Shown here: positions 21,060 to 32,958 of the stretch, in pieces
How positions within the stretch are numbered: position 1 is the first letter of the stretch
Layout: the number at the start of each line of letters is the position of its first letter
Assembly: GCA_904066235.2 (NCBI GenBank)
Contig: CAJFCV020000001.1
Location: 620,001-684,000 of the forward strand
Direction: 5' to 3'
Source of the DNA: Bursaphelenchus xylophilus
Taxonomy: Eukaryota > Nematoda > Chromadorea > Rhabditida > Aphelenchoididae
DNA: 64,000 nucleotides
Program-made: the position numbers and the translations under genes
The notes under the pieces: model-generated
The model's input: the letters and a program-made list of their open reading frames with translations, nothing else
Databases searched by the model: none
Told to the model about the DNA's origin: nothing

Positions 21060-24000
21060 CTACTTCCAGTTGCATCCATATTTGTAGTCAAACTTGGGCA
21101 TCAAATCCTCGCGGAGTCTCCATCTTCTCTCTTCATAACACAGCACTTGGACCATACTTGGTGGGGACATACGGATGGCAGTGGGGCGATCCACCGGCAC
21201 GTCCTTTCCAGTCCTGTCGCGGCGGAGGCAGGAGGCTGAAAAATGGAACTTTTAGAAAAAAAATTACGAAAAATTTTTTTGATGAGGTACAGAGATTACG
21301 CGAAATGAAGAGCGCGATAAGAGATAAAAACATGATCTTTGCCGAGTCTTTGCCAGTTCTTGTCGGGCGGAAAAAACGATTTTCTGTGGTAAAATTACCC
21401 TCTACGGTAGAAATATGCATGAAACCTTACATGCAAAAATTCGCAAAAAAATCATCTTTTTGCCAATTTTCGACCTAAAAATCTCGAAATCTCGTTTTTG
21501 CAAAGCGCAAGCTAGGATTTCGCATATGTCGTAGAGAAACCTATTCTAAATTTGTGCCAAGTTTCATCAAAATCTGAGCGTCGCACTTGGAGCACTTGCC
21601 CTGTAAGCCTAAGCTGAGCTCAGCGTGTTGAGCCTAGCCAACTTTCATTGTATAAAATGTCCTCCGCAGTTCGCTCTCCTTTCAAGTTATCAGGGCTTTT
21701 GATTTTTTTGGGTTGTGGTCAATACAGTGGGGACCTGATCCAGTGGCAAAAACGTGCCATTTTGCATCCGGGAGGTATCAAAAACTGTAGCAAAATTCCT
21801 CCCTCTCCAAGTGGAAAAAACTCCGATTTCAAAAGCGCGCCCGTTCTTTTTGTGAGGCCCTTCAAAAAGGAGCTTTTTTCACTTGGAGAGGGAGGCGTTT
21901 TGCCACATTTTTTGATACTTCCCGGATGCAAAATGGTACGTTTTTTGCCACTGGATCAGGTACGTCGCTGTATGCAGGAAATTTACCCAAAAAAAAATTG
22001 TAATTATTTTTGCACAGTGCGAAACACTTATTATAAAAATCAAACTCACAAATATTCTGGAGGATTGTTGGCGTCGCCACAATCGCAATGGGATTCCGGA
22101 TCGGCTCGCGTTTGTGCAGGCAGTTCATGACAGTCTTGACACGCATATGAACGTCCTTGCTGTGTTCCTTTCGTTCCTTAATTTTTTTGGCCAACGGCTT
22201 GTAGGACTCATCCACCTTCAGCCCGTACATGGAGAGCTCCTTCGGCTTCATGAAAGCTGGCTGAAAATGGAAAAAAAATAAAAATAAAATGGAAAGGGAC
22301 TAAGAGGGGCAAAAATGAAAAAATAAATAAATATTTGGCTGGTGCTATGCAATTTTTTTTTAAATTTTAGCAAGCATGTAGATTTTTTTAAAGTTTCTTT
22401 TACGGCAAAAAAACAACTTTTATAAGTTCGAGCAAAAAACAAATTTGGGTAGAAGTTCCTTATTCTGGCCACAACTTACTACTTTGCAGAAACTGGACAG
22501 AACTAGCCCAAATTTGGCATGCAGGCTCAATTCATTGTTGTCAATGCGCGGACAGTGGATTTAGTTAGTGTACCTTATTTTTTACTCACCACCTTGCCCT
22601 TCAAAAACGGCTGCAGCCTGCGGTTTTACACTTTATACGATAAGACCTGTCTGGAACCAAACTTATTGCCTCCGTATAGAACTTAATGAGTCGTCATAGC
22701 CTTCGTAGGTACTCTTAAAGCTATAGAGCTATTATAGTAATTCAGTGCCAGCTAGGTCGAAGCCTTTTTTCCTAACTTTAGTGCCCAAGCTTGGGCGCAG
22801 TTCGAAGAACACCTTTGTTGTGGCCAGAATAAGGAACTTTTTCCCAAATTTGGGATTTTCTTTCCAAATCCATCAAAAAAAACCTCACAATTTCCGGGAA
22901 ATGGTCGTACTCCGCGAATGTCGGCTCCACACAGACTTTCCCATCATTCGCTGACGGATGCAACGCCTCGGTCAGCAAATCCGCCGTCTCCACGCAGCGA
23001 AACGAGGGCGCGCTGTAGATTTTGTGGATGAGAATCCTGTTTTCCACCAACAACTCGACCAGGGCTTGGGTGGTGCTGAAAAAAGAGTGAGAAACGAGTC
23101 GATAAAAAAGTGAGGAAAATTTTAAAAAATGACACATTTATGCCAAGTTGCGACCAAGGAAAAAGTTCCTTATTCTGGCCACAACTTTGACACGAAAGTT
23201 AGGAAAAAACGCTTCGACCTAGCTGGCACTGAATTACTGTAATAGCTCTATAGTTTTAAGGGTACCTACGAAGACTATGACGACTCATTTAGTTCCATAA
23301 AGAAGTAATAAGTTTAGTTCCGGACATGTTTCATCGTATAAAGTGTAAAACCACAGGCTGCTGCCGTTTTTGAAGGGTAAGGTGGTACGTAAAAAAGAAG
23401 GTACCTCACTAACTAAATCCACTGTCCGGGCATTGACAACGATGAATTGAGCGTGCACGCTAAATTTGGGCTAATTCCGACCAGTTTCCGCAAAGTTGTA
23501 AGTTGTGGCCAGAATAAGGAACTTTTACCGCGACCAAAAATCTCGGTCATTTCGGCACATATGTCCCTCAGGGTAAAGAAAACTAGGGTTGGTAATAGCT
23601 AAAATTAGAAAAAGTGGACATATTGCAAGTCTTCGCCGAGCCTCAGCCGAGCCTTCGCCGAGAGCCCGCCGACCATCCAACGGCGTTGCCAGGGGCCAAT
23701 GCGCTATCTGAAAGTTTGCTGAAGATTATAGGGCGCAGCTCGGAGAACTTAAACGGGCGCAGCTCGCGTCGTGGGCGCAGCTCGAAACCAGGCTGAAACT
23801 TAGCTCCGGCGAGCTGCAAAACGTTGTTTTCCGAGCTGCGCCCTACCATTTTCAGCTAACTTTCAGCAAACTTTCCGCATTGGCCCCAGGCTTCGTAGGC
23901 ACCTACTACAACCTTTTTTGGGCATCCACCCGCCCTACGCTCCGTACCGATCGATATTGCGTTGACCCGAAAAGTCGGGAAGCGAAAAAAAATTAATCAA

Positions 24001-25190
24001 AGTTTGTGCCAAATTTCGTCAAAATCTGATGAAAATTATGCAAAAGCAAAAAAATGGGTAAAACTTCCTTATTTTGGCCACAACTTATAACTTTGCGGAA
24101 ACTGGTCGCAATTAGCCCAAATTTAGCGTGCACGCTCAATTCATCGTTGTCAATGCCCGGACAGTGGATTTAGTTAGTGAGGTACCTTCTTTTTTCAGTA
24201 CCACCTTACCCTTCAAAAACGGCTGCAGCCTGTGATTTTACACTTTATACAATGAAACATGTCCGGAACTAAACTTATTGACTCCGTGGAACTAAATGAG
24301 TCGTCATAGCGTTCGTTGGTACCCTTAAAACTATAGAGCTATTACAATAATTCAGTGCCAGCTAGGTCAAAGCGTTTTTTTCCTAACTTTAGTCCCCAAG
24401 CTTGGGCGCAGTTCGCGGAGTACCTTTGTTGTGGCCAAAATGAGGAACTTTTTCCAAAAATGTCCATGCACTTTATGAAAATATTATGCGAATAGCAGCA
24501 CTTACAAATGCCCCATTTCGGTCAACGGCGGGTCCAACGCAAACTCCTCGTGGGGCCGTCGCGGAATCGACAGCGGCAGGTTGATGTTGTTGATGTGGTA
24601 GCGCAGCTTGTGCTCGTTGGTCGGGACGAAGCAATCGCGCGCAAAGTCCGGGAACGCATTCCGCACCGACTCGCCGCTCCGCACCAACAGAATCATGTTC
24701 CTCGGACGGTGGACGACCGGCTTGATTGGAGGCAGAAGACGGGTCTTCCGGGGGATACCTTCATTCCAATTGTTGGGGCGCGGCGCCGTAGTCTTGGTCT
24801 TGTGCGCATTGTGGGTACTGAAAAAAAAAGTTTTTTTTTGTTTTTTTTGGTTTGGTGAGTTTAAAAAATTGATTTTTTGGAGGAAAAATTGAAAAAGTGA
24901 AAAAATTCATTATTTTTTTTTGCTTTTTTGGTGGAAAAAGTGGGAAAACAGAGCAGAAAAATAGGTTTTTTTTGGTTTTATGAGTTTGAAAAATTGATTT
25001 TTCGGTGGAAAAAAGTGAAAAACTGAAAAAAAGAAATTTTTTTGATTTTCATTATTTTCCCGACAGCAACTTACGATGTTTTGGTCTTCCGCGAGATTCG
25101 GCTCCTCCGGCTCTTCCGACTGACCGTGGTCTTTCCCGTGAGTCTGGCGACCACATAGTCGTCGTTCTTCTTTTTACCCGATTTCTCCAT
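21060..25190 (-). CDS. UBASH3/TULA-like histidine-phosphatase homologue, catalytic His residues absent
   Basis: Five exons (25190-25075, 24817-24506, 23075-22889, 22260-22050, 21235-21060) join in phase to 333 residues. A basic N-terminal region is followed by the phosphoglycerate-mutase fold: ILLVRSGES (85-88, RHG changed to RSG), INLPLSIPRRP and DPPLTEMG, then YSAPSFRCVETA with its conserved Arg, VEPTFAEY with the Glu, and VATPTIL (266-272) where the family has VAH. These landmarks match the UBASH3/TULA group. Active members use the first His as phosphate acceptor; here Ser and Thr replace both histidines, so the protein is probably a pseudophosphatase that binds rather than cleaves. Introns contain three family G and one family E element. 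Confidence 0.8.
21380..21606. mobile_element. Family F right-half fragment
   Basis: Ends CTGAGCGTCGCACTTGGAG at 21575-21593 followed by CACTTGCCCTGTAA. Confidence 0.55.
21723..21972. mobile_element. Family E element
   Basis: Left ACAGTGGGGACCTGATCCAG, right CTGGATCAGGTACGTCGCTG; interior is a long inverted repeat around TCTCCAAGTGGAAAAAACTC. TA flanks on both sides. In the last intron of the phosphatase-like gene. Confidence 0.8.
22448..22844. mobile_element. Family G element
   Basis: Ends GGTAGAAGTTCCTTATT / AATAAGGAACTTTTTCC; perfect 8-bp duplication CAAATTTG at 22440-22447 and 22845-22852. Confidence 0.9.
23158..23529. mobile_element. Family G element
   Basis: Perfect 8-bp duplication GCGACCAA (23150-23157, 23530-23537); opposite orientation to the copy at 22448. 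Confidence 0.9.
24057..24455. mobile_element. Family G element
   Basis: Same orientation as 22448. Flanks AAAAAATG and AAAAATGT are an imperfect duplication; a solo family C right end (24456-24487) adjoins it. Confidence 0.85.
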
Positions 25191-25261
25191 TCTCCACGTC
25201 GAAGAGGGGCGACCGCTCGCCGTGGACGATTTGGAGGAGGATGAAGAATGTTCCGGCGAGA

Positions 25262-25545
25262 TTTATATTTTTTTGAGAAATTAGCATAAATTTGGAAAAC
25301 TTGCATAGTTTTTGAAAATTTGCATATTTTTTAAAACTGACATATTTTTTGAAAACTAGCATATTTTTTGAAAATTTGCATATTTTTTGAAAATTTGCAT
25401 ATTTTTTAAAACTGACATATTTTTTGAAAACTAGCATATTTATTTGCATATTTTTTGAAAATTTGCATATTTTTCAAAAATTTGCATATTTTTCGAAAAT
25501 TTGAAAAATTTGCATATTTTAGTCGATTTCGAATTTTTTTATTTG
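25262..25545. repeat. AT-rich minisatellite
   Basis: About fifteen irregular units of the form TTTGCATATTTTTTGAAAA between the 5' end of the phosphatase-like gene and the 3' end of the next gene. Confidence 0.85.
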
Positions 25546-25668
25546 CATACATAAATTATCAAATTAAATTTTATTTTCGCATATGCATAAAATTCACCGG
25601 TTAAAATTCCATTTGGCACAAAGACGCTGAAAAAACTGTCAAAATCCCAAAAAAATGATTATTTGATA

Positions 25669-28600
25669 TTATGCCGGAGGCACTGGAGATGGAGTCTTGG
25701 ATTTGCTTCGTTTCTTTTTCGCCGGCCTCAGTTCATGGCCTTCTCCATTTTCGGCGGCCGCATCGGCTTGCTCGCTGAGCGATGGAAGCGGGACAATGAC
25801 GGATTTGGCGCGTTGCGGACGCGTCCGGCGACCTTGTTGCTGGCGGAGCCGGAGTTTCTCCTGGAATAAAAAATGGGAGATTTTTTGGCGATACATTTTG
25901 ATGAAATTTAGAGCGATTTTTGACTAGAATTTCCTCTGGGAAAAATGAAAATCTTAGCGATTTTTTTTCAGAAAAAGCTAAGATTTTTACGTCAAAAAAA
26001 GTAGTATGTATAAAAAGGCATGCTTTCATTGTGCAAGGCGTATTTTACAAACATCTTTTTTCTTACCTGTAACGCCAATTCCGACTTTTCTTTCATCGCG
26101 TTATTCCGTTGTTGGATCGAATTTCGCGTATGATCCAGCTCATCAATCTTCTTTTTGACGTCTCCTAAAACGATCGACGACTTTGCAAATGGATTAGTAA
26201 AGATGGCAAAAACTTCTCAAACCTTTTGCTTACCGAACAACGCATCTTTGGAAGGAATGGGAGCCAGTTTGGTGAGAGGAAGTGGAGTTGGATGCTTGCC
26301 TTCGGGCTGGGAAAGCGTTAGGATCTCCTGAAAAGTCACGTAAATTTTTTGAAGGGCTAAAGAGTGATATTATTCAAAAAAGTTTTTTTTTTCAACGGTA
26401 TTTTGATAATGAATATTTGAAAATCCTCAAAAAGACCTTTCTCTTTTTTCAACCTACTTTTTTGCCTATAAAGAAAGTTACAACGCTTTTCAAGTGTCTA
26501 ATTTGGGCCTTTCCGCTGTAAACTTTGCCAAGTATCGGCATGTCGGGAAATAATGAGCACAATGTCGCTGCAGCGATTGTGTCGCTGATTTAGGTTTCAT
26601 TTTATCACCGGCAATGCGTTTGATGCGACAGAGTGCTCATTTCTTTCTCGACAGACTGATAAACTTTTTGTCGCTAAGCAAAAAAAACCCCAATTTTGAA
26701 AAACAGAGGCGAGGCATTTTCTGCGACAAATCCACATTATTTTACCGACAGACTGATATGCACTTTAATACCTACTATAAATGTCCACTTATTCTCATCC
26801 TCGCTCATTCTCCCACCATCCTAATTTCTACACCACCAGGAACCCATTGAAACCCCAGGGGAATATCGGGCTACAGAAAATTTCAACACTGCTCTTTCAA
26901 AATTTCTCCCAGTCGTTACAGAGAGCCTTGTAAGACCATAAAGAGTTTTTCGAGCGGCGTTTTCTAGTTTTGGCCCACGAGTCTTTGGTCTGTTCAAAAT
27001 CTTGCCCGTTCGCTGTATCTTTGGCACAAAAACATATTAGAGAGTGCCATGGAGATGAGATTTTTTTTGAAATTTGGAATAGATAATTTGAATGAGCGAA
27101 AGATGTGTCATCGGCTGCCCACAGCAGTGGCTAAACAGAGACAGAGTGTGCATAGGGTTTCCCGACAGACTGACACCTATTTCTACCGTAGAGTCTAATG
27201 CTTCGGCAAAAAAAATGGATTTTGTAGGCGAGAAATTGGTAGAGACACGGCCAAAAGGGGTCTTCCTCTCTGACCGCCCTCCGCACTTTTCGTACTTTCT
27301 TGGCGGTAAGCATCGTTTAATATCGATGTGACCGCGAAAAACAAGCTCAAATTTTCAGGAATTAGTGTGTGATACATGCCCAATATTTGTAAAAAATTTC
27401 GAAAAAATCTGAGCTTCGCATCTGGGGTCCTTGTCTTGCAAATGTAATCAACTCAAAATAAATAAAAACCCACCTTCAAGTCCTCTCCCGGCAGCTCCTG
27501 TTGATCCTTGACCTGCTCCGCTTCCAACGCCAGTAATTCCTCGTCCGTTTCGTCGTGAATGTTCTTATCGTAGTCAATCTTGAGGTCCTTATTGAACTCC
27601 TCTTTGTACTTCTTCTTCATCAAAGTGAGGCGCTCTTCTCGCAACTGTTTCTGTTTCTTCGCCACCTGAAGACATGGGAGAATAGTCAACATAAGTTGAC
27701 CGGTTACGCAGTCTACTAGTGGTTTCATAAAGTGCATCGACATTTTCTCGCTTCGCGCAGTGCAGTTTGAACTTTTTTCCCACGCTTGTCGCCAACGCAC
27801 AGTGCATTTTTTTCTTTTCGCACAGTGCAAACCACAAAAAAGCCGTTTGCACTGTGCAAATTTCGGGCGCTGTCGCAGCGATATTTCAAATGCACAGTGC
27901 AAAAATCAAAAGAAAAAGTGCACGGTGCAAAGTGGGGCTTTTTGCCTCACTCTGCACCGTGCGAAAAGGAAGGCAAAAAACCCAAGCTTGCACTGTGCAT
28001 TTGACCTTTTCACCGTGCAAGCGACTATCGCTGCAACGTACGCTTTTTTCGAACTGTGTCGCAGCGATTTTCTGTGCGAATTTGCACTGTGCAAAAAGGG
28101 GTTTTCGGGGTTCGCACTGTGCGATGTCGCGCGATGACTAAAAATGCACAGTGCAAAATTTTCGAAACGCCCGCACCGTGCGAAAGAGACGGTAAAATGC
28201 ACTGTGCGCCGCGACAAAATGTCCATGTACTTTATGAAAACACTAGTAACAAACATTGAGACGAATTTGCGTCACTCATAAAACTGTCAAATAAATCTGT
28301 TTCCGGCCGGGAAACAGACTTACATTAGTATTGGCTTTCTCCAGGTCCTTGATGATCGTGTCGTTGATGACCTTGTCGAACCACTGAATCAACGCCGCCA
28401 CCTTTTTGTGAGTGTTTTGATAGACGGTTAGGGCGCGTTTGAGACTCGCGTTTGATTGGATGTCGCTGAAGGATGTGTGAATGGTCTGTTCCATCAAATT
28501 CATCTCTTCCTCGGTGGCGTAGGGAAAGCGGACTCGTCCTGCAATGGAAAAATATACAAATTTACATCAAGGAAAATTTGGTCTGAATTATCAGTCTGTC

Positions 28601-31600
28601 GGGAAAATAATGAGCAGTCTGTCGCCCCGAAAATTGCATTGCCGCCGAGCAAATGAAATGTGTCGCGGAGAAAATCAAATTCTTTTCGCTTCAGCGACGC
28701 GATCGGCGCAGCGACAATCCTCATTATTTTCCCGACAGACTATAAATCCGATGGTCGAAATTGCTTTGCGACAAAATCAAAAATTTTCACCTCAGCGACG
28801 CGGTTGGAGCGGCGATATTGTGTTCATTATTTTCCCGACAGACTGAAAAACACATGTTTTCTTCAGCTTTCATCTTGCCGAAAACCGCCAGCTAACATTT
28901 TCAAGAATGGATATACGGCCTAAGCCCAACTGTGCGCAAAATTCAAAGAAAATATGAGCTTGGGACCTTTAGATTTATCAGTCTGTCGGGAAAATAATGA
29001 GCACAGCTTCGCTGCGCCGACCGATTGAAGTAAAAAGAAATTGGATTTTGTCGCGACACAAGTCATTTTCTCGGCAACGATGCGTTCTTTGATGCGGCAG
29101 AGTGCTCATTATTTTCCCGACAGACTGTTAGCGATGCATATTTCTCTCTGGTTCTTGTCACTCACCCAAATAAACTCGGCATGATTGCACATTCTGACTG
29201 GCCGCAATGAAGTTGTTCCTAGCTTCGGCGGCCGCGAAATATCGCATTCGAGTGTTGCTGAAATCAAAAAAGTCATCAAAAATGCCCCCAAAATCGTTTT
29301 TTTTTCGAACAAAAACGAAGCCAATGAGAAATACGCTACTCTTTATAGACAAAAGCGGTAATTCCTGACCCAGTTTCAATGTCTTCCAGCTCCTTCCAAC
29401 GTGTGATTCCGAACGCCATTTGCGTGGAAGCGTGGACGAGCAGGACTCGGCCGTTGGTCCACTTGAATTTGGCCAACGAAACGCGTTGTTGCCATTCCAT
29501 GGCGTCGTCCAGCTCCGCCTCGAGCGTGTTCTCCTTGTCGCTGGCGTAGTTGGGCCCGAAGATCCCGATCAACATGCGGTCCTGCTTCTCGTAGAGCTCG
29601 TTGAGTTGGTCCACCTGGCCCTTGTAGATGTCGGCGATTTTCGCGGCTCGCTCGTATTGGGCTCGAGCGCCTCTGAGCTCCTGAAAATTGGAGGATACGG
29701 AACTGGCATATGACGTTATTTATCGACCGAAATGGCGGTTGAGAGATGAATTTTGGGCAGCCAATGCCTGATCCGAAACTTGGAACTTGAACGTAAAAAG
29801 TTGAAGCTACAGTGGGGAACCTAATCCAGTAGCAAAAAACCTACCATTTTACATCCGGGAAGTATCAAAAATCCAGTAAAATGCTTCCCGAAGTGAAAAA
29901 GCTCCGTTTTTTAAAAGGTCGCGTTCTTTTTCCTCGCAAAAAGAGCGGGCGCGCTTTTTTTGAAATCGGAGTTTTTTCATCTGGAAAGGGAGGTATTTTG
30001 CCACATTTTTTTGATGCTTCCAGGATGCAAAATGGTACGTTTTTGCCACTGGATCAGGTCCCCCACTGTATCAGTCTGTCGGGAAAATAATGTGGATTTG
30101 TCGCAACAAAGTGTCTCGGCTTGTCGCACAAAAAATCTGCAGCCGCAGTGAGCCATCGGAAACGGATGATGGATCGCGGCAAATCCACATTATTTTCCCG
30201 ACAGACTCATAATCTCACAAATGTTTACTACTCTGTAAAAAAGACGAAATCCTTTGCGTATTTTACAATCCATAGCATAAATAAAAAATAAATAAATTGG
30301 TTTTTTAGCCTACCTTTTCGGCCACTTCTTGCTTATTCAGCGCATCCATATACTCCTTTTTTTCCTTTTCCACCCGTTCATCCCACGTTCCTTGTTGTTT
30401 CAAAAATGACTTTACCGATGGTTGCTCAATATTTTCAACGTCTGCTCGCTCTTTTTCGCTGGAAAAACTTTTCATATTTTTTTTACAGTTTGCAAACGCT
30501 GATTAAAATCCTCTTTGGCAGCGAAATCGATATTGATTTGTCAATGGATTTTTTAAAAACTATTCAAAATAAAAGCTAATTTTTAGGACTTCAAAAGAAT
30601 CCAATTTCTTCTTACGTCTGTTTTTTCAGCTCCTTATACGTCGCTTCCAACTGATCGACCGTTTTCTTCACCTCATCCGCAAAGATGGTCTTGCTTTCGT
30701 ACTTCTTCAGGACATTCTTGTATTCGAACCGATATATCTGCTTCTCCAGTTCGATGTATTCCTGAAATCAAGTGTATGCTTTTTATTGTTCGTATTTTAA
30801 AAAATATTTGTTTTTCTGCTTACTTGAACAACTTCTTCAGTCAATGCAATTTTCTCCACTCCTTTTTTGGCCTTCCTTTCTTTGATCTTCTCGGCTGTCG
30901 CCGGGTCCTCTTTGGCCGGTTTTTTGCTGTCATTGAAGCCGTTTAGGCTTGCGAGTTTGGCCTGAAAAGAAGAGGGTGGATATTTTATGGAAAGATTTTC
31001 TTTTAAAAAGATTTATTTTGGCCCAAAACTGTTTTTGAGGACTCTGAAAGTGTTCGTTATGGACGGATTTTGCTGCACAATTATTTTCACAAAGTGCGTA
31101 GTCTTTTTTCGCTAGGCAAAATGCACGTTCCAGGCCTCAATTTGCACCGTACGCTTTCAGTTTTTGCACCGTGCATTGAAATATCAGCATTTTCGTAAAG
31201 CGCATGGACTTTTGACCTTTTTCCTTGCACAATTCGGCGCACGACGAAAGGTACATGCACTTTATGAAAATGCTAACTTATATCGCCGCAAAGTAAACTT
31301 TTTCCATATGATACGCTTTTCAAAAAAAAAAAAAAAAAAATCAGTTTGTCGGAAAAATAATGAGGACTCTGCCGCAACCGATGCAACATGTCGTAACCAA
31401 AATCCGTTGACTACAAAAAGGACTGTCGAAAAAAGGTCCTCTAGAAAAAGCTCCGCCAAAAAAAAGTCTGCTGAAAAAAATTGGTGGCGATTGGAGCAAT
31501 TTTGCGACTAGACAAGACGTTTTCTCCGCCGAGTCCAAATTATTTTCCAGACAAATTTATAGCATACTATTAGGATTGAGTTTGAATTACAACCCCACTT

Positions 31601-31638
31601 ACCCTCGCATTTTGAAACGAGCTTGTACACGCACCCAT
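25669..31638 (-). CDS. N-myristoylated-type coiled-coil protein, 552 residues
   Basis: Eleven exons join in phase: 31638-31603, 30961-30824, 30761-30616, 30458-30314, 29680-29370, 29257-29166, 28538-28324, 27665-27474, 26327-26234, 26164-26067, 25860-25669. The start MGACTSS fits the N-myristoylation rule (Gly2, Ser6) with Cys4 as a palmitoylation candidate, so the protein may attach to membranes. The body is Lys/Glu-rich helix; a less charged middle (residues about 155-290) includes a FKWTNGRVLLVHASTQMAFG strand-like stretch. The C-terminus has a basic KKKRSKSKTPSP tail. The donor of exon 5 (GTCAGG) is weak but keeps phase. No family recognised; a scaffold or cytoskeletal role is an inference. 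Confidence 0.7.
26533..26661. mobile_element. Family A, GAGCAC core
   Basis: Short copy; left end reduced to GGCATGTCGGGAAATAATG. In the intron between exons 8 and 9 of the 552-residue protein gene; a right-half GTGGAT remnant follows at 26698-26757. Confidence 0.7.
27718..28248. mobile_element. Family C element
   Basis: Ends CATAAAGTGCATCGACATTT and ATGTCCATGTACTTTATGAA with CTAGT outside both; interior carries at least twelve GCAC-N-GTGC dyads and one 41-bp unit. Confidence 0.8.
28589..28742. mobile_element. Family A, GAGCAC core
   Basis: Right end runs straight into TATAAATCC and a half copy of another A element ending at 28846, copying the junction seen at 11726. Confidence 0.8.
28976..29130. 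mobile_element. Family A, GAGCAC core
   Basis: Complete; in the intron between exons 6 and 7 of the 552-residue protein gene, 36 bp from the exon 6 donor. Confidence 0.8.
29810..30068. mobile_element. Family E element
   Basis: CAGTGGGGAACCTAATCC to GGTCCCCCACTG with TA on each side (29808-29809, 30069-30070). The right TA is shared with the next element. Confidence 0.85.
30069..30211. mobile_element. Family A, GTGGAT core
   Basis: Abuts the family E element through a single TA, so one of the two inserted at the other's boundary. Confidence 0.8.
31081..31280. mobile_element. Family C element
   Basis: Ends ATTTTCACAAAGTGCGTAG and ATGCACTTTATGAAAATGC. First intron of the 552-residue protein gene. 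Confidence 0.65.
31338..31562. mobile_element. Diverged family A element
   Basis: Preceded by a run of 19 A; ends TCAGTTTGTCGG and CCAGACAAATTTATA. Interior has a tandem CTCCGCCAAAAAAAAGTCTG-like pattern. Confidence 0.55.
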
Positions 31639-32167
31639 GCTTTGAATACTATCGTTGTTGCATCAGGTGCAATCCAAGGACGATCTCTTGCTCATGAATA
31701 AAAAATAATCTGAAGAAATCTTCAATAACACCATGACAAATATCAAAAAACAAGCGACAAATATGTATGTCAAAGGTCAAATTTCTCTATCGTATTTTAC
31801 ATTTTGTCCTCAAAAAATGTATTTTATATATACATACGTATATATGGTACAAAATACCGTAATTAAACCGATTTCTTCGCCAAATTTTGCGTCCAATTTC
31901 CCAAAACCCATTCGAAAATTTCAAAATATGCCATCATCCCACACACCGGCGTCTCGTGCCGCCTCGACTTCTCTTTGGATGGGTTTCGGACCCCGCCGAA
32001 GTCCAGGGAGACTGTCACCGGGCAACTGCCCGTCTCCACATTTCACCATGTTTTATGTTTTTTTTTTGGTTCTAGAACGTTTTTGTTCTGGTATTGGAAA
32101 TGGATCACTTTTTTTAGTACATATTCAATAGACAGATGAGGGTGGAATGCTATTTTGAATAAATAGA

Positions 32168-32328
32168 TATCAGTCTGTCGAGAAAATAATGAGCACTCTG
32201 TTGGATCGAAAATCGCATCGCCGCAAGGAAAATGAGTTGTGTTGCGGAAAAAATGAAATTAATTTTCACTTCAGCGATGTGGTCGGCGCAACGACATTTG
32301 TGCTCATTATTTTCCCGACAGACTGATA
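32168..32328. mobile_element. Family A, GAGCAC core
   Basis: Complete copy upstream of the 552-residue protein gene; 31639-32167 shows no gene. Confidence 0.8.
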
Positions 32329-32350
32329 ATAAAATTACAGGTATTTATAT

Positions 32351-32496
32351 TACGGGTCTGTCGGGAAAATAATATGGATTCGTCACGTCTTATTGTTGCT
32401 CATCACCGACTGGCGACGGATAGAGATTCCTTGCGCGACTGCGACAACGCAAAAAGTTTTGCCGCGGCCAATCCACATTATTTTCTCGACAGACTA
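32351..32496. mobile_element. Family A, GTGGAT core
   Basis: Complete; right end TTTTCTCGACAGACTAA. Confidence 0.75.
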
Positions 32497-32511
32497 ACCG
32501 TAGTGTTGTCA

Positions 32512-32666
32512 TATCTGTCTGTCGGGAAAATAACGGGCACAATGTCGCTACAAAAATTGCGTCGCTGAAGCGAAAAAATTGATTTCCCCCGCGACGCAAT
32601 TCATTTTCTCGCCGGCGATGCGATTTTCAATGCAACAGAGAGCTCATTATTTTCCCGACGGAATAA
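32512..32666. mobile_element. Family A, GGGCAC variant
   Basis: Left AATAACGGGCAC, right GAGCTCATTATTTTCCCGAC, so the two sides of the core have diverged. Confidence 0.75.
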
Positions 32667-32958
32667 CGCCGGTCCGTAGAACCTACAAAAATGACCATAG
32701 TCATAGAAAATGTGCAACATCCTTGCGAAAGGCACGGTGGAAAAGCGCCTCGTGGAAAAAAAAAAGTATATTTGAGCTGTTTGAAACAGTAAAGAGTTAT
32801 TATCCCAATTTCTGACATATTTATTGCAAGCGTATCACCGAATAAAAACACTCAAAATTATGGCAAACCAAACAATAAAAACATTGAATAAAAATTGCAG
32901 TATATACAGACATCCAACCGGGAGAAAAAAAAATTTTCGAAAAGTCATCATCAATGTA

